In this document: positions 1-9,641 of the stretch, one piece after another
How the letters are laid out: each line of letters opens with the position of its first letter
How positions within the stretch are numbered: position 1 is the first letter of the stretch
Assembly: GCF_007676755.1 (NCBI RefSeq)
Contig: NZ_VEBK01000001.1
Location: 248,001-312,000, forward strand
Origin: Bacillus sp. FJAT-22090
GTDB taxonomy: Bacteria; Bacillota; Bacilli; Bacillales_A; Planococcaceae
Direction of reading: 5' to 3'
Length of the DNA stretch: 64,000 bases
Notes under the pieces: generated by a model
Told to the model about the DNA's origin: nothing
The model's input: the letters and a program-made list of their open reading frames with translations, nothing else
The model's database searches: none
Position numbers and translations under genes: made by a program

Positions 1-123
1 CTTGCCGGAATGTTTTTTGATATTAATATTAACTTTCCTTTTGTTATTGGCTCTATCATACTTTTATGTTCTGGGATCATTACGATTATTTGGATTCGAA
101 AGAGGAACCCCATTATTATGTAA
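1..123 (+). CDS. C-terminal end of a membrane protein, probably an MFS transporter (partial)
   Basis: Frame 1 is open from the window edge and stops at TAA 121-123, giving 40 residues. They form one hydrophobic helix (about residues 14-32) followed by a short basic tail ending in RKRNPIIM. This is how the last transmembrane helix of many MFS drug or sugar transporters ends. The rest of the gene lies outside the window, so the family call is an inference from this tail only. A strong bidirectional terminator follows directly, so this gene converges on the operon at 221-2824. Confidence 0.5.
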   Translation, partial: LAGMFFDININFPFVIGSIILLCSGIITIIWIRKRNPIIM

Positions 124-133
124 AAAACTGCAG

Positions 134-169
134 AAAAACACCCGAGGAAAATATTCTTCGGGTGTTTTT
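134..169. terminator. Bidirectional rho-independent terminator
   Basis: A 12-bp perfect stem (134-145 with 158-169) has A-runs on the left and T-runs on the right, so it can end transcripts from both strands. It sits between the partial plus-strand membrane gene and the end of the minus-strand envelope operon. Confidence 0.85.
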
Positions 170-220
170 CATATGAATGCAGTTGTTTAAATATACGACA
201 TTGTTGCCCTTAACTACTGT

Positions 221-2824
221 CTACCTTTTCTTTTTCTCTTTAACTAACTTTTCTACATTACTTGTACCGGTAGTTGTTTCTACGGAATTTTTCGTTTTCT
301 CGCTATGTCTATTAAATGGTGCAAGTAATTGCCTAAAGCCAAATCTTCGGATTGTAATATCGATGAAAAACAATAGTAATGCAACTAGTATTAGCATCTG
401 TTGAATCGATTGTTTTTCTGAACTACTCAAGTCCATTGGTCTAAATACTTCAGACGCTTCCGTCAGTATTTTACCACCAGTTCGACTCACGATCATCTCA
501 AGTTTAGTTGTATCAGGCTTTTGAACCTTGTATTCTTCACTGTATGGTATAGAGATACCTGCTTGATAAACGGCGTCTTGTTCATTGGAGACCCGGAAAA
601 ACACAAGCCCTGGCTCACTCTCTACTGTCACCCTTGACTTGCCTGGCGCAAGTGGCTCAGATGATATAGGAAGTTCTTCTCCTTTTTCATTTACTGCGGC
701 TACCTCGATAAAAGAAGATTTTCCAGAAGGATCTGTTACTGTATAACTACCGTCCCTAGCCTTTTGAATTGTAAAAGGTACTTCACTATAGGAGGGTAAA
801 AGACGTGAAATAGCTGTATTCCAAAAGTCTCCCCAGTGATCCCATCGAGCGAAGTCACCGCTCCACTCTCCTGTTGAATCAGAAGTAAATGCAATCGTTC
901 TTCCCAATCCATACATCCATTCCACTAATACTGGATCTTCTTTTTCACTTTCTGCAATGATTGATGCAGTTTGCTTTGGAGTTGTTGCAATATAAGCATT
1001 CATTTGTGGAACGCCATTTGTAAACAAACTCGTCCACGCGGCATCACCATAAATAATTGGATAGAAAGGATTGTCTTCAATATATGTTCTAGATATCATC
1101 GCAGTTTCCGTTGACATAATAGCAGGAATAGTCGATTCATCTGCTACATCATAAAAAGTACCTCCACCCATTTCTGCTAAGGTTTCTAATAATGCTCTAT
1201 CCGCATCTTGACCTACTGCAACAGTTGAAACAGTGATTAAATCTTTTGCACCTTCTTCAATTAACGTTTGGTAATCATTATTAGTAGATGACTGTCCGTC
1301 CGTTAATAAAATAATATGCTTCCGCTGTAGCTTTAATGGAGCCAATTTTTCATAAGCTAAGGCAAGACTAGTATAAATTTCTGTACCTCCCCCTACTCCA
1401 ACGGATAAAATCGTGTCCAATGCATCCTCCTTATTTGTAAGAGGTGCAGTCTCGATTATTTCCCATGGTCGATCATCAAATGCTATAAAACCAAGTGTAT
1501 CTCCTTCGCGAAGCATTTCAACAGAACGGGCTGCTGCTTCTTTTGCATATTCAAATTTAGACCCGCTCATACTACCAGAGCGGTCCATTACGATTACTAA
1601 ACCAAGAGAGGGCTGCTGATGCTTCCCTTTAATCTCCATCTCGACAGGTAATAGCTTTTCAATAGGTGTTTTAAAATATCCTCCTAAACCAAAACTATTA
1701 TTTCCTCCCACCATCATAAAGCCAACCCCAAAGTTTTTCACCGCTTGCTCAATGACCATCATTTTTTGTTCCCCAACTACATGACCGGGAACATTATCAA
1801 AAATAATTGCATCATATCTTAAATAATTCGACAGATCAAACGGTAGTTCATTAGCGTCTATGACATCGGTATGAATAGCAGTCTGATCAATAACAGCAGG
1901 TATATTCGACCGATTCCCCTCATGCGTCACGATCAATAAATTTGGGGAACTTTCAACGTTTGTTACACTAGTAAGTTTGTTATTCTCTATCAATCCGTCG
2001 CCGCTAACAACAACTTGGACCTCATATTTTAAAAGCCCTTCCCCAGTAGATGCATTCCGAAATGTAAAGCTATTCGTACCTTGTTCGAGTGCAATTTGTT
2101 CACGAGACAACAGTTGATCATTTTGATAAAGCAATAGTTCGCCTTTTGTATTTGTTGTCGCTTCCAATTGGACATTTAGCTGTTGCTGTTCCCCTTCAAA
2201 TGCGACTGGTGGTGTTTCAAAAGAAGTTATTGCAACGTCCTCAGAAGCCACTCTGTCTAGCTGAACGACATCGATCGTGACATTACCACCAGCAATCTTC
2301 ACCAATTCATCCGATACGGATCCACTTGTCTCCAATCCGTCCGTAAGAAGGACGATGCGAGTAGCTTTAGTAGGTTCCACAACTCCAGTAGCAAGTTGTA
2401 GTGCTCGTGCTATATCCGTATTCCCAGGCGATTTCATCGGTGTGAAAACAGGTAAATTCACTTCTCCCGCTGTCAATGCCACTTCAGATTGGAAGTCTTC
2501 TGCAAATGTGTACACCCCGACAAGTTGGGAATTTTTTCGAGACGCTAAGCTTTTTTCAATCCATTCTGTCACTTGCTGATCCGTTCCTTGAACAGAAGCT
2601 GAGCGGTCGACTAGAAAAAGAACTTGTTCTTCTTTAATAGGTAATAATAGATATGGATTGGTCAATCCAAGAACTAAACAAAAAATGGCTAGCAGTCGAA
2701 TAAAAAATACAACTTTTCCTTCATTCCGAAACCTTTTTTTATCTTTTTTCCACGTCCATATAAAATAAATAATAATCGGAACTACTAATAGTAGCCATAG
2801 TGGTTGGTCAACTCGTAAATCCAC
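221..2824 (-). CDS. Membrane-anchored protein with two VWA domains and a GATase-like segment
   Basis: About 867 aa. The start is taken as GTG at 2824: GGGAGG lies about 10 bases upstream, and the reading frame upstream of it is only the overlap with the preceding gene (17 bp overlap). Two N-terminal membrane helices (about residues 8-25 and 38-62) are followed by a first VWA domain with the metal-binding motif DRSAS (about 73-77). Next comes a segment resembling a class I glutamine-amidotransferase fold (about 290-385, including VGGNNSFGLGG). A second VWA domain has the motif DRSGSMSGS (about 414-422), and a C-terminal helix near 810-830 precedes a basic tail. VWA domains of this kind bind partner proteins through a divalent metal at the cell surface. 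It is the last gene of the envelope operon and is probably a partner or output of the MoxR ATPase. No specific substrate can be named. Confidence 0.8.
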   Translation of the reverse strand: MDLRVDQPLWLLLVVPIIIYFIWTWKKDKKRFRNEGKVVFFIRLLAIFCLVLGLTNPYLLLPIKEEQVLFLVDRSASVQGTDQQVTEWIEKSLASRKNSQLVGVYTFAEDFQSEVALTAGEVNLPVFTPMKSPGNTDIARALQLATGVVEPTKATRIVLLTDGLETSGSVSDELVKIAGGNVTIDVVQLDRVASEDVAITSFETPPVAFEGEQQQLNVQLEATTNTKGELLLYQNDQLLSREQIALEQGTNSFTFRNASTGEGLLKYEVQVVVSGDGLIENNKLTSVTNVESSPNLLIVTHEGNRSNIPAVIDQTAIHTDVIDANELPFDLSNYLRYDAIIFDNVPGHVVGEQKMMVIEQAVKNFGVGFMMVGGNNSFGLGGYFKTPIEKLLPVEMEIKGKHQQPSLGLVIVMDRSGSMSGSKFEYAKEAAARSVEMLREGDTLGFIAFDDRPWEIIETAPLTNKEDALDTILSVGVGGGTEIYTSLALAYEKLAPLKLQRKHIILLTDGQSSTNNDYQTLIEEGAKDLITVSTVAVGQDADRALLETLAEMGGGTFYDVADESTIPAIMSTETAMISRTYIEDNPFYPIIYGDAAWTSLFTNGVPQMNAYIATTPKQTASIIAESEKEDPVLVEWMYGLGRTIAFTSDSTGEWSGDFARWDHWGDFWNTAISRLLPSYSEVPFTIQKARDGSYTVTDPSGKSSFIEVAAVNEKGEELPISSEPLAPGKSRVTVESEPGLVFFRVSNEQDAVYQAGISIPYSEEYKVQKPDTTKLEMIVSRTGGKILTEASEVFRPMDLSSSEKQSIQQMLILVALLLFFIDITIRRFGFRQLLAPFNRHSEKTKNSVETTTGTSNVEKLVKEKKKR

Positions 2825-4565
2825 GTCGTCTTTGCACCTCCCACTCCAATACAAATAATAACAATAATATAAGCAATAAATATGGAACAAATGAATGTGC
2901 TGAATAACTTTCCTTCGATTCTATTTGTTGACCACTTACTTTGTAGGTCGTGCCTTTTTTAATCTCTTTTTCTTTTTGAGACAAAGCAACTGTGAAGTTT
3001 TTTTCGATATCATTTGAACGGAGTACGTATAAACCTGGTTTCTTCGGCGCTATGAAAGCACCTCCATTTTCAATGGAATATTCATACGAATCGTTCATCG
3101 TGTAAATTTCCCATTCATTCGTCGCACTTCCTAAAGATTGCGGCGTTCGCTCATTTGGTGCAAAGGTACCTAAGTACGTATTCCCTGAAGAAAGCTGTTC
3201 TTTGACACTCCACATAAATAACGGAAAAGAAGGATGAAGCGGCCAATCTGTCATTTGAATGTCAGATAACACTATAATATCTCCACGAGGTGAAACTTGG
3301 ATAAAAGGTTCTTCTCCAACAGTGGCAATAGTTGTATATTCCTCAATAGGAGGATATACGCTACTGACATATATATCGGTTAGATTTGCAAACGAAAAAA
3401 GGGCGTGTTCACTAGTTTGTACGATACCATTTACTTCGTGTGCTGTAGTATCGTTCCTGCCGATGAATAAGGAAGGGCGTTCTAATTGATCAACGAGACC
3501 AAATTGATTGGTCACACGAATGCCCTCTTCCTTTAACAATGCCATTTGCTCCGTAGGTACACTGCTTACATCTATATCCATTGATTGGAAGGCGGTTCTA
3601 ACGAGCGAATGCATTGCACTATCGACGAACACTTTCGATAATTGGTCTTGCAAATATACTGACATGGAATTATCCAATGCATACTGATCTTTTGCGTCAA
3701 TGGATGCTTGTAAGAAAGAGGATTCGGATAGCTCATTAAATGATAAAGTGATTGTTTCATTCGCTGGAATCGTCACATTTTCTTTTACTAGCTCTTTTTG
3801 TTCATTCGCTAGCTCAAGTTCCGTTACTTGCTCCTGATCGGATTGATTTGCTAACTGGATTAATGCCGAAACACCGCTAGTCGTCTTTGTTGCCCCAAAT
3901 CTTTTTATAGACAAATTAGATACTTCGGTTGTTAATCCTTTCACATTCCAACTGACATTTTCGTATTGTAATGGTAATTCCTTACGATCTAATACATCTG
4001 TGAAAACATAAACTGAGGTAGCTTTATTTTGAAAAAATGATTGTGCAAAATCTAATGATTTTGACATATTTTCATCTTCATAGCTGACTTCCAATTTCTC
4101 AATCTCTTTTTTTATTTGATTGATATCCGTTTCTCCGCGAAAAATCACAGTCGGTTGGTTTCCTGTTGTTATCATTGTTAACGGTTTGCCAGCTAGACTT
4201 TCCACTAGTTGTAGCATTTGTTTTTTATGTTCGGCAAAAAGGGTTGAAGCGTTCTGATTCACTTCCATTGTTGCAGAAGTGTCCACGACAAATACTACTT
4301 GTTCGCCGGCAAGCGCTTGCGTTTTCCAAAATGGCTGAAGTAAAGCAAGAACAAGCAAAAGCATCGCAATCATTTGCAAATAAAACAAAGCATTGCGCTG
4401 CAAATGTTGTAAATAAGGAGATGCTTTTGTTTCTTTCATCACTTCCTGCCAAAATAGAGTAGAAGAAACAAGCTGCTTAGCATACTTTTTTCGAAAGAAA
4501 TAATAAAGCAATACAGCTATCGGAAAAATAGCTGTCCATAAAAATAATAATTGATTAAAACCCAC
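2808..4565 (-). CDS. BatA-like membrane protein with VWA domain
   Basis: 585 aa. The N-terminus matches the BatA/aerotolerance-operon membrane domain: helix about 5-24, a short loop containing SSTLFWQE, and a helix about 58-78. A VWA-type domain follows, with the motif DTSAT near residues 95-99, then a long extracytoplasmic region and a C-terminal helix about 562-580. The start is GTG at 4565, preceded by GAGGTGAG at good spacing. The overlapping ATG one base off-frame reads only four codons before a stop. It lies 11 bp downstream of the DUF58 gene and overlaps the next VWA gene. In related MoxR-DUF58-VWA operons these proteins form a membrane complex; that role is inferred here. Confidence 0.8.
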   Translation of the reverse strand: MGFNQLLFLWTAIFPIAVLLYYFFRKKYAKQLVSSTLFWQEVMKETKASPYLQHLQRNALFYLQMIAMLLLVLALLQPFWKTQALAGEQVVFVVDTSATMEVNQNASTLFAEHKKQMLQLVESLAGKPLTMITTGNQPTVIFRGETDINQIKKEIEKLEVSYEDENMSKSLDFAQSFFQNKATSVYVFTDVLDRKELPLQYENVSWNVKGLTTEVSNLSIKRFGATKTTSGVSALIQLANQSDQEQVTELELANEQKELVKENVTIPANETITLSFNELSESSFLQASIDAKDQYALDNSMSVYLQDQLSKVFVDSAMHSLVRTAFQSMDIDVSSVPTEQMALLKEEGIRVTNQFGLVDQLERPSLFIGRNDTTAHEVNGIVQTSEHALFSFANLTDIYVSSVYPPIEEYTTIATVGEEPFIQVSPRGDIIVLSDIQMTDWPLHPSFPLFMWSVKEQLSSGNTYLGTFAPNERTPQSLGSATNEWEIYTMNDSYEYSIENGGAFIAPKKPGLYVLRSNDIEKNFTVALSQKEKEIKKGTTYKVSGQQIESKESYSAHSFVPYLLLILLLLFVLEWEVQRRRGFTS

Positions 4566-4576
4566 GCATTCTCACC

Positions 4577-5452
4577 TCATTGCACCCAATTTGCACGTAA
4601 TAGCTGATGAAACAATACATGCGAAATACCATCATCTGCATTTACTTGAAGTAATCTAGCTCCAAATTTATTACATAATAATTCAAGTCCATCTTGATGT
4701 AATTTTCTTTTTTGTTCATAAGATTCAAGAACTCTAGAAGACATGGATACATTTAACTGATGCGACGTTTCTACATCTACTACTTGCACATCTCCAGTAT
4801 AAGAGGGAGTAAACTCCTCTTTAGTTATCACTTGCAATATTCGAATATCCCCTGCAAACTTCGGTAACTTTTTGAGCAATATCTCCCAAGATGCTAGACT
4901 TTCCAAGCAATCCGAAATGACGAACAATACAGTGCAATCTTTTGGCAAAAAGGTTATCGCATTTTCAGTAAATGGAGTAATCATGGCAGGTTCTTTTAAA
5001 TCAGAAATAGTTTGTGTAAAAGCTTTCCGATACATCGCACCTTTACGTCTGAATGGTGGTTTCTTCTCATTAGTGACAGCAGAAAAAGATAGACGATCAT
5101 CTCGCTGCAAAACGAGAATGCCTAGGGATACGGCAAGTTGTCTTGCAAAAGTCCATTTTAATGGTTCACTCATTGACTTCGTACAATCGAGTAAAATATG
5201 TACGCGCATTTCTTGTTCATCTAAAAATCGTTTGATGAAATACTTATCTGTCCGTGCATATACATTCCAATCTATTTGACGAACATCATCTCCGGGGCTA
5301 TATTCCCTAAAATCAGAAAAATCAAGTGAAGCTCCAAAACGTTGGGAGCGATGAGAGCCTTTATGTTGTCCGCGCAATTTAGATTTTGTAGCGATGGAGA
5401 ATCTACTAAGTTTACCTGCCCAATCTTTTGGCACCAACTGATTTATACTCAT
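4577..5452 (-). CDS. DUF58 domain protein (VWA-like, MoxR partner)
   Basis: 291 aa, soluble. Residues about 38-75 carry the DUF58 signature, with FSDFREYSPGDDVRQIDWN followed by the basic ARTDKYFIKRF stretch; the remainder has a VWA-like fold with the motif DCTKSMSE. Proteins of this family are almost always encoded next to MoxR ATPases and are thought to be their clients or adaptors. The start ATG at 5452 overlaps the stop of the MoxR gene by four bases (ATGA), which indicates translational coupling. The exact biochemical role of DUF58 proteins is not established. Confidence 0.88.
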   Translation of the reverse strand: MSINQLVPKDWAGKLSRFSIATKSKLRGQHKGSHRSQRFGASLDFSDFREYSPGDDVRQIDWNVYARTDKYFIKRFLDEQEMRVHILLDCTKSMSEPLKWTFARQLAVSLGILVLQRDDRLSFSAVTNEKKPPFRRKGAMYRKAFTQTISDLKEPAMITPFTENAITFLPKDCTVLFVISDCLESLASWEILLKKLPKFAGDIRILQVITKEEFTPSYTGDVQVVDVETSHQLNVSMSSRVLESYEQKRKLHQDGLELLCNKFGARLLQVNADDGISHVLFHQLLRANWVQ

Positions 5453-6441
5453 GCTGTTTGTCCCTGTTTAACCGTTTGTAATACTAAATCTACTAGTTCA
5501 TCTGCTGTTTTTCCTTCTGCTTCTCCTTCATAGTTAAGCAATAAACGATGTCTAAGGACTGGCTTAGCTACAAATTTAATATCCGCTATGGATACATGAT
5601 AGCGTCCAGCAACTAGGGCCCTGGCTTTTGCAAGTTTAATAAGGCTTTGTAAACCACGTGGTCCACTACCATACTGAACATATTGGGCAATTTCGGGAAT
5701 AACGGCTGCCTCTGGATGTGTTGCAGCCACAATATCTACTGCATACTCCAACATATCTTCTGCTATGAGAACTTCTTTTACCATTTGCTGTGCATGTACA
5801 ATCTCTTCTGCATTCATTATTTTATTCAATTCAATTGTTTGACCACTTGTCGTTCTTTTTGTAATTTCCATTAGTTCTTCTTTTGTTGGGTAAGAGACAA
5901 GAATTTTACATAAGAAACGATCCATTTGTGCTTCTGGTAAAGGATAGGTCCCTTCCATTTCTATTGGATTTTGGGTAGCAAGTACAAAAAAAGGTTTATC
6001 CATTTGTTTTGTTTCGCCAAGCACAGTTACTGTTTTTTCTCCCATTGCTTCTAACAAAGCACTTTGGGTTTTCGGAGTAGCGCGGTTTATTTCATCCGCT
6101 AAAACCATTTGACTAAAAATAGGTCCCTTTTGAAAAGTGAATTGCTGTTTTCCGTTTTCTAAACGTTCAATCATACTCGTACCAGTAATATCAGAAGGCA
6201 TTAGATCTGGTGTAAACTGTATACGAGAGAAAGATAAGTCCAATACTTCCGAAATAGTTCGGATAAGCATCGTCTTACCTAACCCAGGTAATCCTTCTAA
6301 CAAAGCATGACCATCTGCAAGAACGCAATATAAGGAAAATTCCACTGCTTCTTTCTGTCCCACTATAAAGGTACCAATTTCCGCTCGTACTTCTTCTAAT
6401 CGCTTACTTATATTTACATAATCTTCTGTTGTAAATGTCAT
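5449..6441 (-). CDS. MoxR family AAA+ ATPase
   Basis: 330 aa from the second of two adjacent ATG codons. AAAGGAGG is three bases from the first ATG (6444) and six from the second (6441), so the second is preferred. Walker A is GLPGLGKT (about 50-57), Walker B is MVLADEIN, and the sensor region reads ATQNPIEMEGTYPLPEAQ, all diagnostic of MoxR ATPases. These proteins act as ATP-driven chaperones that mature or activate VWA-containing complexes. It is encoded between the coiled-coil membrane protein and the DUF58 gene. A second MoxR paralogue is found at 24045-24983 in this window. Confidence 0.93.
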   Translation of the reverse strand: MTFTTEDYVNISKRLEEVRAEIGTFIVGQKEAVEFSLYCVLADGHALLEGLPGLGKTMLIRTISEVLDLSFSRIQFTPDLMPSDITGTSMIERLENGKQQFTFQKGPIFSQMVLADEINRATPKTQSALLEAMGEKTVTVLGETKQMDKPFFVLATQNPIEMEGTYPLPEAQMDRFLCKILVSYPTKEELMEITKRTTSGQTIELNKIMNAEEIVHAQQMVKEVLIAEDMLEYAVDIVAATHPEAAVIPEIAQYVQYGSGPRGLQSLIKLAKARALVAGRYHVSIADIKFVAKPVLRHRLLLNYEGEAEGKTADELVDLVLQTVKQGQTA

Positions 6442-6453
6442 CATTGTCCTCCT

Positions 6454-7854
6454 TTATTCATTGTTTTCAACTGTTGAAAAATAATCTTGAACGATTCGTT
6501 GTAGGTCTGAAGGTAGTTGCATGCGTTCAGAGCTTTTTATATAAGATTCGGCATACTCATTCACAACTTCTTCGTATGGTTTGGCTGACCCTCGAGTTAC
6601 TGGTACTTCACCAGGCTGCTCACTTGCTGCCTCCCCCTCTCCCAGCTTTCCTCCATCAATAGAATTATCTCCAATCCCCCCGATTCTTGAAGGGATGGAA
6701 AGTAGGTCTCTTCCACCAGAGCCCGTACCTGCTCCAGAGCCTTGGCCGTTTCCTTGTCCTTGACCTTGACCTTGGCCTTGTCCTTGACCCTGGCCCTGGC
6801 CTTGACCCTGGCCCTGGCTTTGGCCCTGGCCCTGTCCTTGGCTTTGACCCTGTCCTTGGCCTTGGCTCTGTCCTTGGCCTTGACCTTTTCCTTGGCCCGT
6901 TTGGTTCTGACCTTGATTAGCGCTCTGTTGTTGACCATTTCCTGAACTCTGATTATTATTCGTACTTGAATTACCTTGAGCTAGCCCATTCGATGTAAAC
7001 GGGAAGGATTTACCCATCTTACTTAAGGCAGTTTGAGAAGATGCTATACTTTTCGAAAGAGTATTACTTGCATCATCTAAAGAAGCCAGTTCTTTTTGAT
7101 CATCCGTACTTAGCGATGATTCTGTTGATCCTTCTTGTTTAGCAAGCTCTTTCTTTTTTTCTAGTTTCTGTTCTTGTAAAGCCAATTCTTTTTGTTTTTT
7201 TACTAGCTCCCGTAATGCTTCTTCAGCAGTTTCTACGTCTTTTAGTTTTTCTTTTAGTTCCTTCACATCTTTTTTGACAGAATCCGCTAATTCTTTTTTC
7301 TCTAACTTCTCTACTTCTTTTTTTATTTTACTAATAATTTGATCTTCTTTTTCCATATCCTTCGCTTCCAATTGGGTAACTGATGGAAATGCATATAAAA
7401 CAAGGACTGCAGCTAGTGCAATGGCAAATCCGATAATCCATGTTGGCTGAAAATAATGTTTCTTTCGCAATTTAAATTGCTCAAAGGAAGATTTGCTGCT
7501 TTTCTCGGCTTTTTCCAGCAATCCCTGGATAAGAGTGGACTTTTCATGTAAGAACGAAATAGCGGAAATTAATAAATTATCTGGATAGAAAGAATCTAGT
7601 TTGTGGAGGGCTTCTTCTTTCGATGGTCTTCTCCAGAATGCAAACAGTATTACTGCGACAAAAACGAAACTTCCAGAAATTATCGCAGTACGAATATAAT
7701 AAGGAAAAACAAATAGTCGAGAAACAAGTAGAATAGCACCGGTAAAAGTGAAACCATAAAACAATGCCGCTTGAAGCATCCTAATATAATGTTCTATCGC
7801 TAAGCCGCGTCTAGCTTTCCCGATATAACGAATCAATTTATGTGGGCTATTCAT
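6454..7854 (-). CDS. Membrane/coiled-coil protein with a long Gln-Gly repeat tract
   Basis: 466 aa of unknown function. Two helices near residues 29-50 and 54-74 form a hairpin, and a third lies at about 138-156. A highly charged, Lys/Glu-rich coiled coil spans about 163-245. A Gly/Gln/Asn/Ser tract covers about 305-378, with almost uninterrupted GQ or SQ dipeptides at 320-370. An acidic C-terminus includes YEEVVNEYAESYIKSSERMQ, which looks conserved. The start has AGGAGGAAG upstream. The order helices, coiled coil, disordered tract and conserved tail recalls large DUF4175-like membrane proteins encoded with MoxR genes, but this is only a resemblance. The tract is encoded by degenerate hexanucleotides and could vary in length between strains. 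Confidence 0.75.
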   Translation of the reverse strand: MNSPHKLIRYIGKARRGLAIEHYIRMLQAALFYGFTFTGAILLVSRLFVFPYYIRTAIISGSFVFVAVILFAFWRRPSKEEALHKLDSFYPDNLLISAISFLHEKSTLIQGLLEKAEKSSKSSFEQFKLRKKHYFQPTWIIGFAIALAAVLVLYAFPSVTQLEAKDMEKEDQIISKIKKEVEKLEKKELADSVKKDVKELKEKLKDVETAEEALRELVKKQKELALQEQKLEKKKELAKQEGSTESSLSTDDQKELASLDDASNTLSKSIASSQTALSKMGKSFPFTSNGLAQGNSSTNNNQSSGNGQQQSANQGQNQTGQGKGQGQGQSQGQGQGQSQGQGQGQSQGQGQGQGQGQGQGQGQGQGQGNGQGSGAGTGSGGRDLLSIPSRIGGIGDNSIDGGKLGEGEAASEQPGEVPVTRGSAKPYEEVVNEYAESYIKSSERMQLPSDLQRIVQDYFSTVENNE

Positions 7855-7867
7855 TCTAACTTCCTCC

Positions 7868-8710
7868 TCATTTCGAACGCTTCATGTTTACACGTAATTT
7901 TTTCACAGCAATTAATATAGATAAAATCGTTATGCATGCATAGAAAATGGTATACCCTGCCCAAATAGGAAAATCCACATTAGTTGATTGAGTAATAAAG
8001 CTATCTGAACCAGGAGAAATTAGCGTAAGCATTAAGACAACTGGGTTTATACTTGCAAAAAAGTGACCAAGCGGTGATGAAGTTAATGTACCAGTCGCCA
8101 TACTATTCATACCAGTTATCACAAGGTAGATAAACCCCGTTACCGCAGTGAAAAAAATCATTGTTCCGTAAGTTGCAATCATTGCCACAATCGTTTTACG
8201 AATGATGGTAGAGAACATAATTCCAATTCCACCAATTGCAAGCATTGTCAAAAAGAAAAACAAGAAGATAATTCCAAGCTGACCAGGGGATACACCACCA
8301 AAAAGGAAAACTAAGCTGTATATTGGTAATCCAGCCACTAACAGTAAAAGAAGAAATGCAATCGATGATGTTAGTTTGCCTGTAATAATTTGAAATGAAC
8401 TTTGAGCAGTCGTAAGCAAAATATTTAGCGTTTGCTTTTCTCGTTCTGAACTTATCGCACCTGCTGTTAACCCAGGAGTGATAAATAGAATAAGCCCCAA
8501 TTGGATATAAGTAAGCATAGCAAACATAAAAAAGCTTTCGTCTGGACGGAAATAACCTGTTCCAGTAAAAGAAGTAGTAAGCATGATAAAGCCAAACACA
8601 AATATACACATTGCTATTAGATAAAAAAGAATACCCGTAAAACTTTTTAGCGAGCGAAAACGAAGTTTGATTTCTTTTATTAACACAGGATTAGAAAATG
8701 CTTGCTTCAT
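7868..8710 (-). CDS. ABC-2 type transporter permease
   Basis: 280 aa. The start is ATG 8710, because AAAGGGG lies a suitable distance upstream; the open frame extends 12 codons further but has no better site. The protein begins with MKQAFSNPVLIKEIKLRFRS, the cytoplasmic entry typical of ABC-2 permeases. About six hydrophobic segments follow, with the conserved SSEREKQTLNILLTT motif between the second and third helices. Its start lies one base after the stop of the ATPase gene. With that ATPase it should form an ABC exporter; the presence of MoxR/VWA genes in the same operon suggests a role in cell-envelope assembly rather than drug export. Confidence 0.9.
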   Translation of the reverse strand: MKQAFSNPVLIKEIKLRFRSLKSFTGILFYLIAMCIFVFGFIMLTTSFTGTGYFRPDESFFMFAMLTYIQLGLILFITPGLTAGAISSEREKQTLNILLTTAQSSFQIITGKLTSSIAFLLLLLVAGLPIYSLVFLFGGVSPGQLGIIFLFFFLTMLAIGGIGIMFSTIIRKTIVAMIATYGTMIFFTAVTGFIYLVITGMNSMATGTLTSSPLGHFFASINPVVLMLTLISPGSDSFITQSTNVDFPIWAGYTIFYACITILSILIAVKKLRVNMKRSK

Positions 8711-8711
8711 C

Positions 8712-9641
8712 CTATTTCGCCCCTTTCGTAATTTCCATAAATACATCTTCCAGATCCGTTTCTGTTTCGGAAAAAGAAATAATTTTTAAAGGTTGATCCA
8801 TCGCTTTTTTCAATAAAGCTATTTGATCCTCTTCTGTTCCTCTATAGTTGAATGTAATCACATTTTTCTCTGTGTCGATTTCCACTTTTGAAGCAAACGG
8901 ATCCTCTTCAAAAAAGGCGGCAGCATTTTCTAACAGTCCCTTAATCTTTACGGTTATATGTCTTTCACCAGCAAGTTGTGCTTGAATTTCTGCCACCGAA
9001 CCATGGGCAATCAGTCTACCGCCATCAATCACACCTATTTCATCACACATTTCCGCAAGCTCAGGCAAGATGTGAGATGAGATAAGTATCGTTTTGCCCA
9101 TATTTTTTAACTGTCTTAATATATCTCGCATTTCGATGCGGGCTCTTGGATCTAATCCAGAAGCCGGTTCATCAAGGATTAATACTTTCGGGTCATGGAT
9201 GAGGGAACGTGCAAGGCATAACCGCTGTTTCATTCCACGAGACAGTAAATCTACATATTCATATCGTTTATGTGTAAGATTAACAAGTTCCAAAAGCTGG
9301 GGTATTAAAATCTTTCGATCTGCTTCTGAGATTCCGTAGCTTGCTCCATAAAAGTCTAAATATTCATTTGCCTTCAACTGATCATACACTCCGAAAAAGT
9401 CAGGCATATAGCCTATTTGCTTGCGAACTTCTTGGGCATGGGTTTTCACACTTTTTCCATTCACAAATGCTTCACCAGAAGTTGGTTGCAGCAAGGTTGC
9501 TAATATCGAAAAAGTAGTGGACTTTCCAGCTCCGTTCGCTCCAACAAAGCCGAATACAGTTCCTTCTTCCAATGTTAGGTGCAAATCGTTCAGCGCATAA
9601 AAAGAGCCATATTTTTTCGTCAATCCTTTAATTTCTATCAT
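8712..9641 (-). CDS. ABC transporter ATP-binding protein
   Basis: 309 aa. Walker A is GANGAGKST (about 34-42), the signature region reads LSRGMKQRL, Walker B reads VLILDEPASGLDP, and the switch His follows at ISSH. The C-terminal 90 residues form the accessory domain common in ATPases that pair with ABC-2 permeases. The start overlaps the stop of the upstream gene by ATGA, with GGGGAGG seven bases before it. It energises the permease encoded directly downstream. Confidence 0.95.
   Translation of the reverse strand: MIEIKGLTKKYGSFYALNDLHLTLEEGTVFGFVGANGAGKSTTFSILATLLQPTSGEAFVNGKSVKTHAQEVRKQIGYMPDFFGVYDQLKANEYLDFYGASYGISEADRKILIPQLLELVNLTHKRYEYVDLLSRGMKQRLCLARSLIHDPKVLILDEPASGLDPRARIEMRDILRQLKNMGKTILISSHILPELAEMCDEIGVIDGGRLIAHGSVAEIQAQLAGERHITVKIKGLLENAAAFFEEDPFASKVEIDTEKNVITFNYRGTEEDQIALLKKAMDQPLKIISFSETETDLEDVFMEITKGAK

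Noticed and set aside
6581-6945. Plus- and minus-strand overlapping open frames in the Gln-Gly tract
   Set aside because: They are shadows of the low-complexity hexamer repeat in the 466-aa gene; their translations are simple Leu/Gly/Pro or Lys/Ala repeats.
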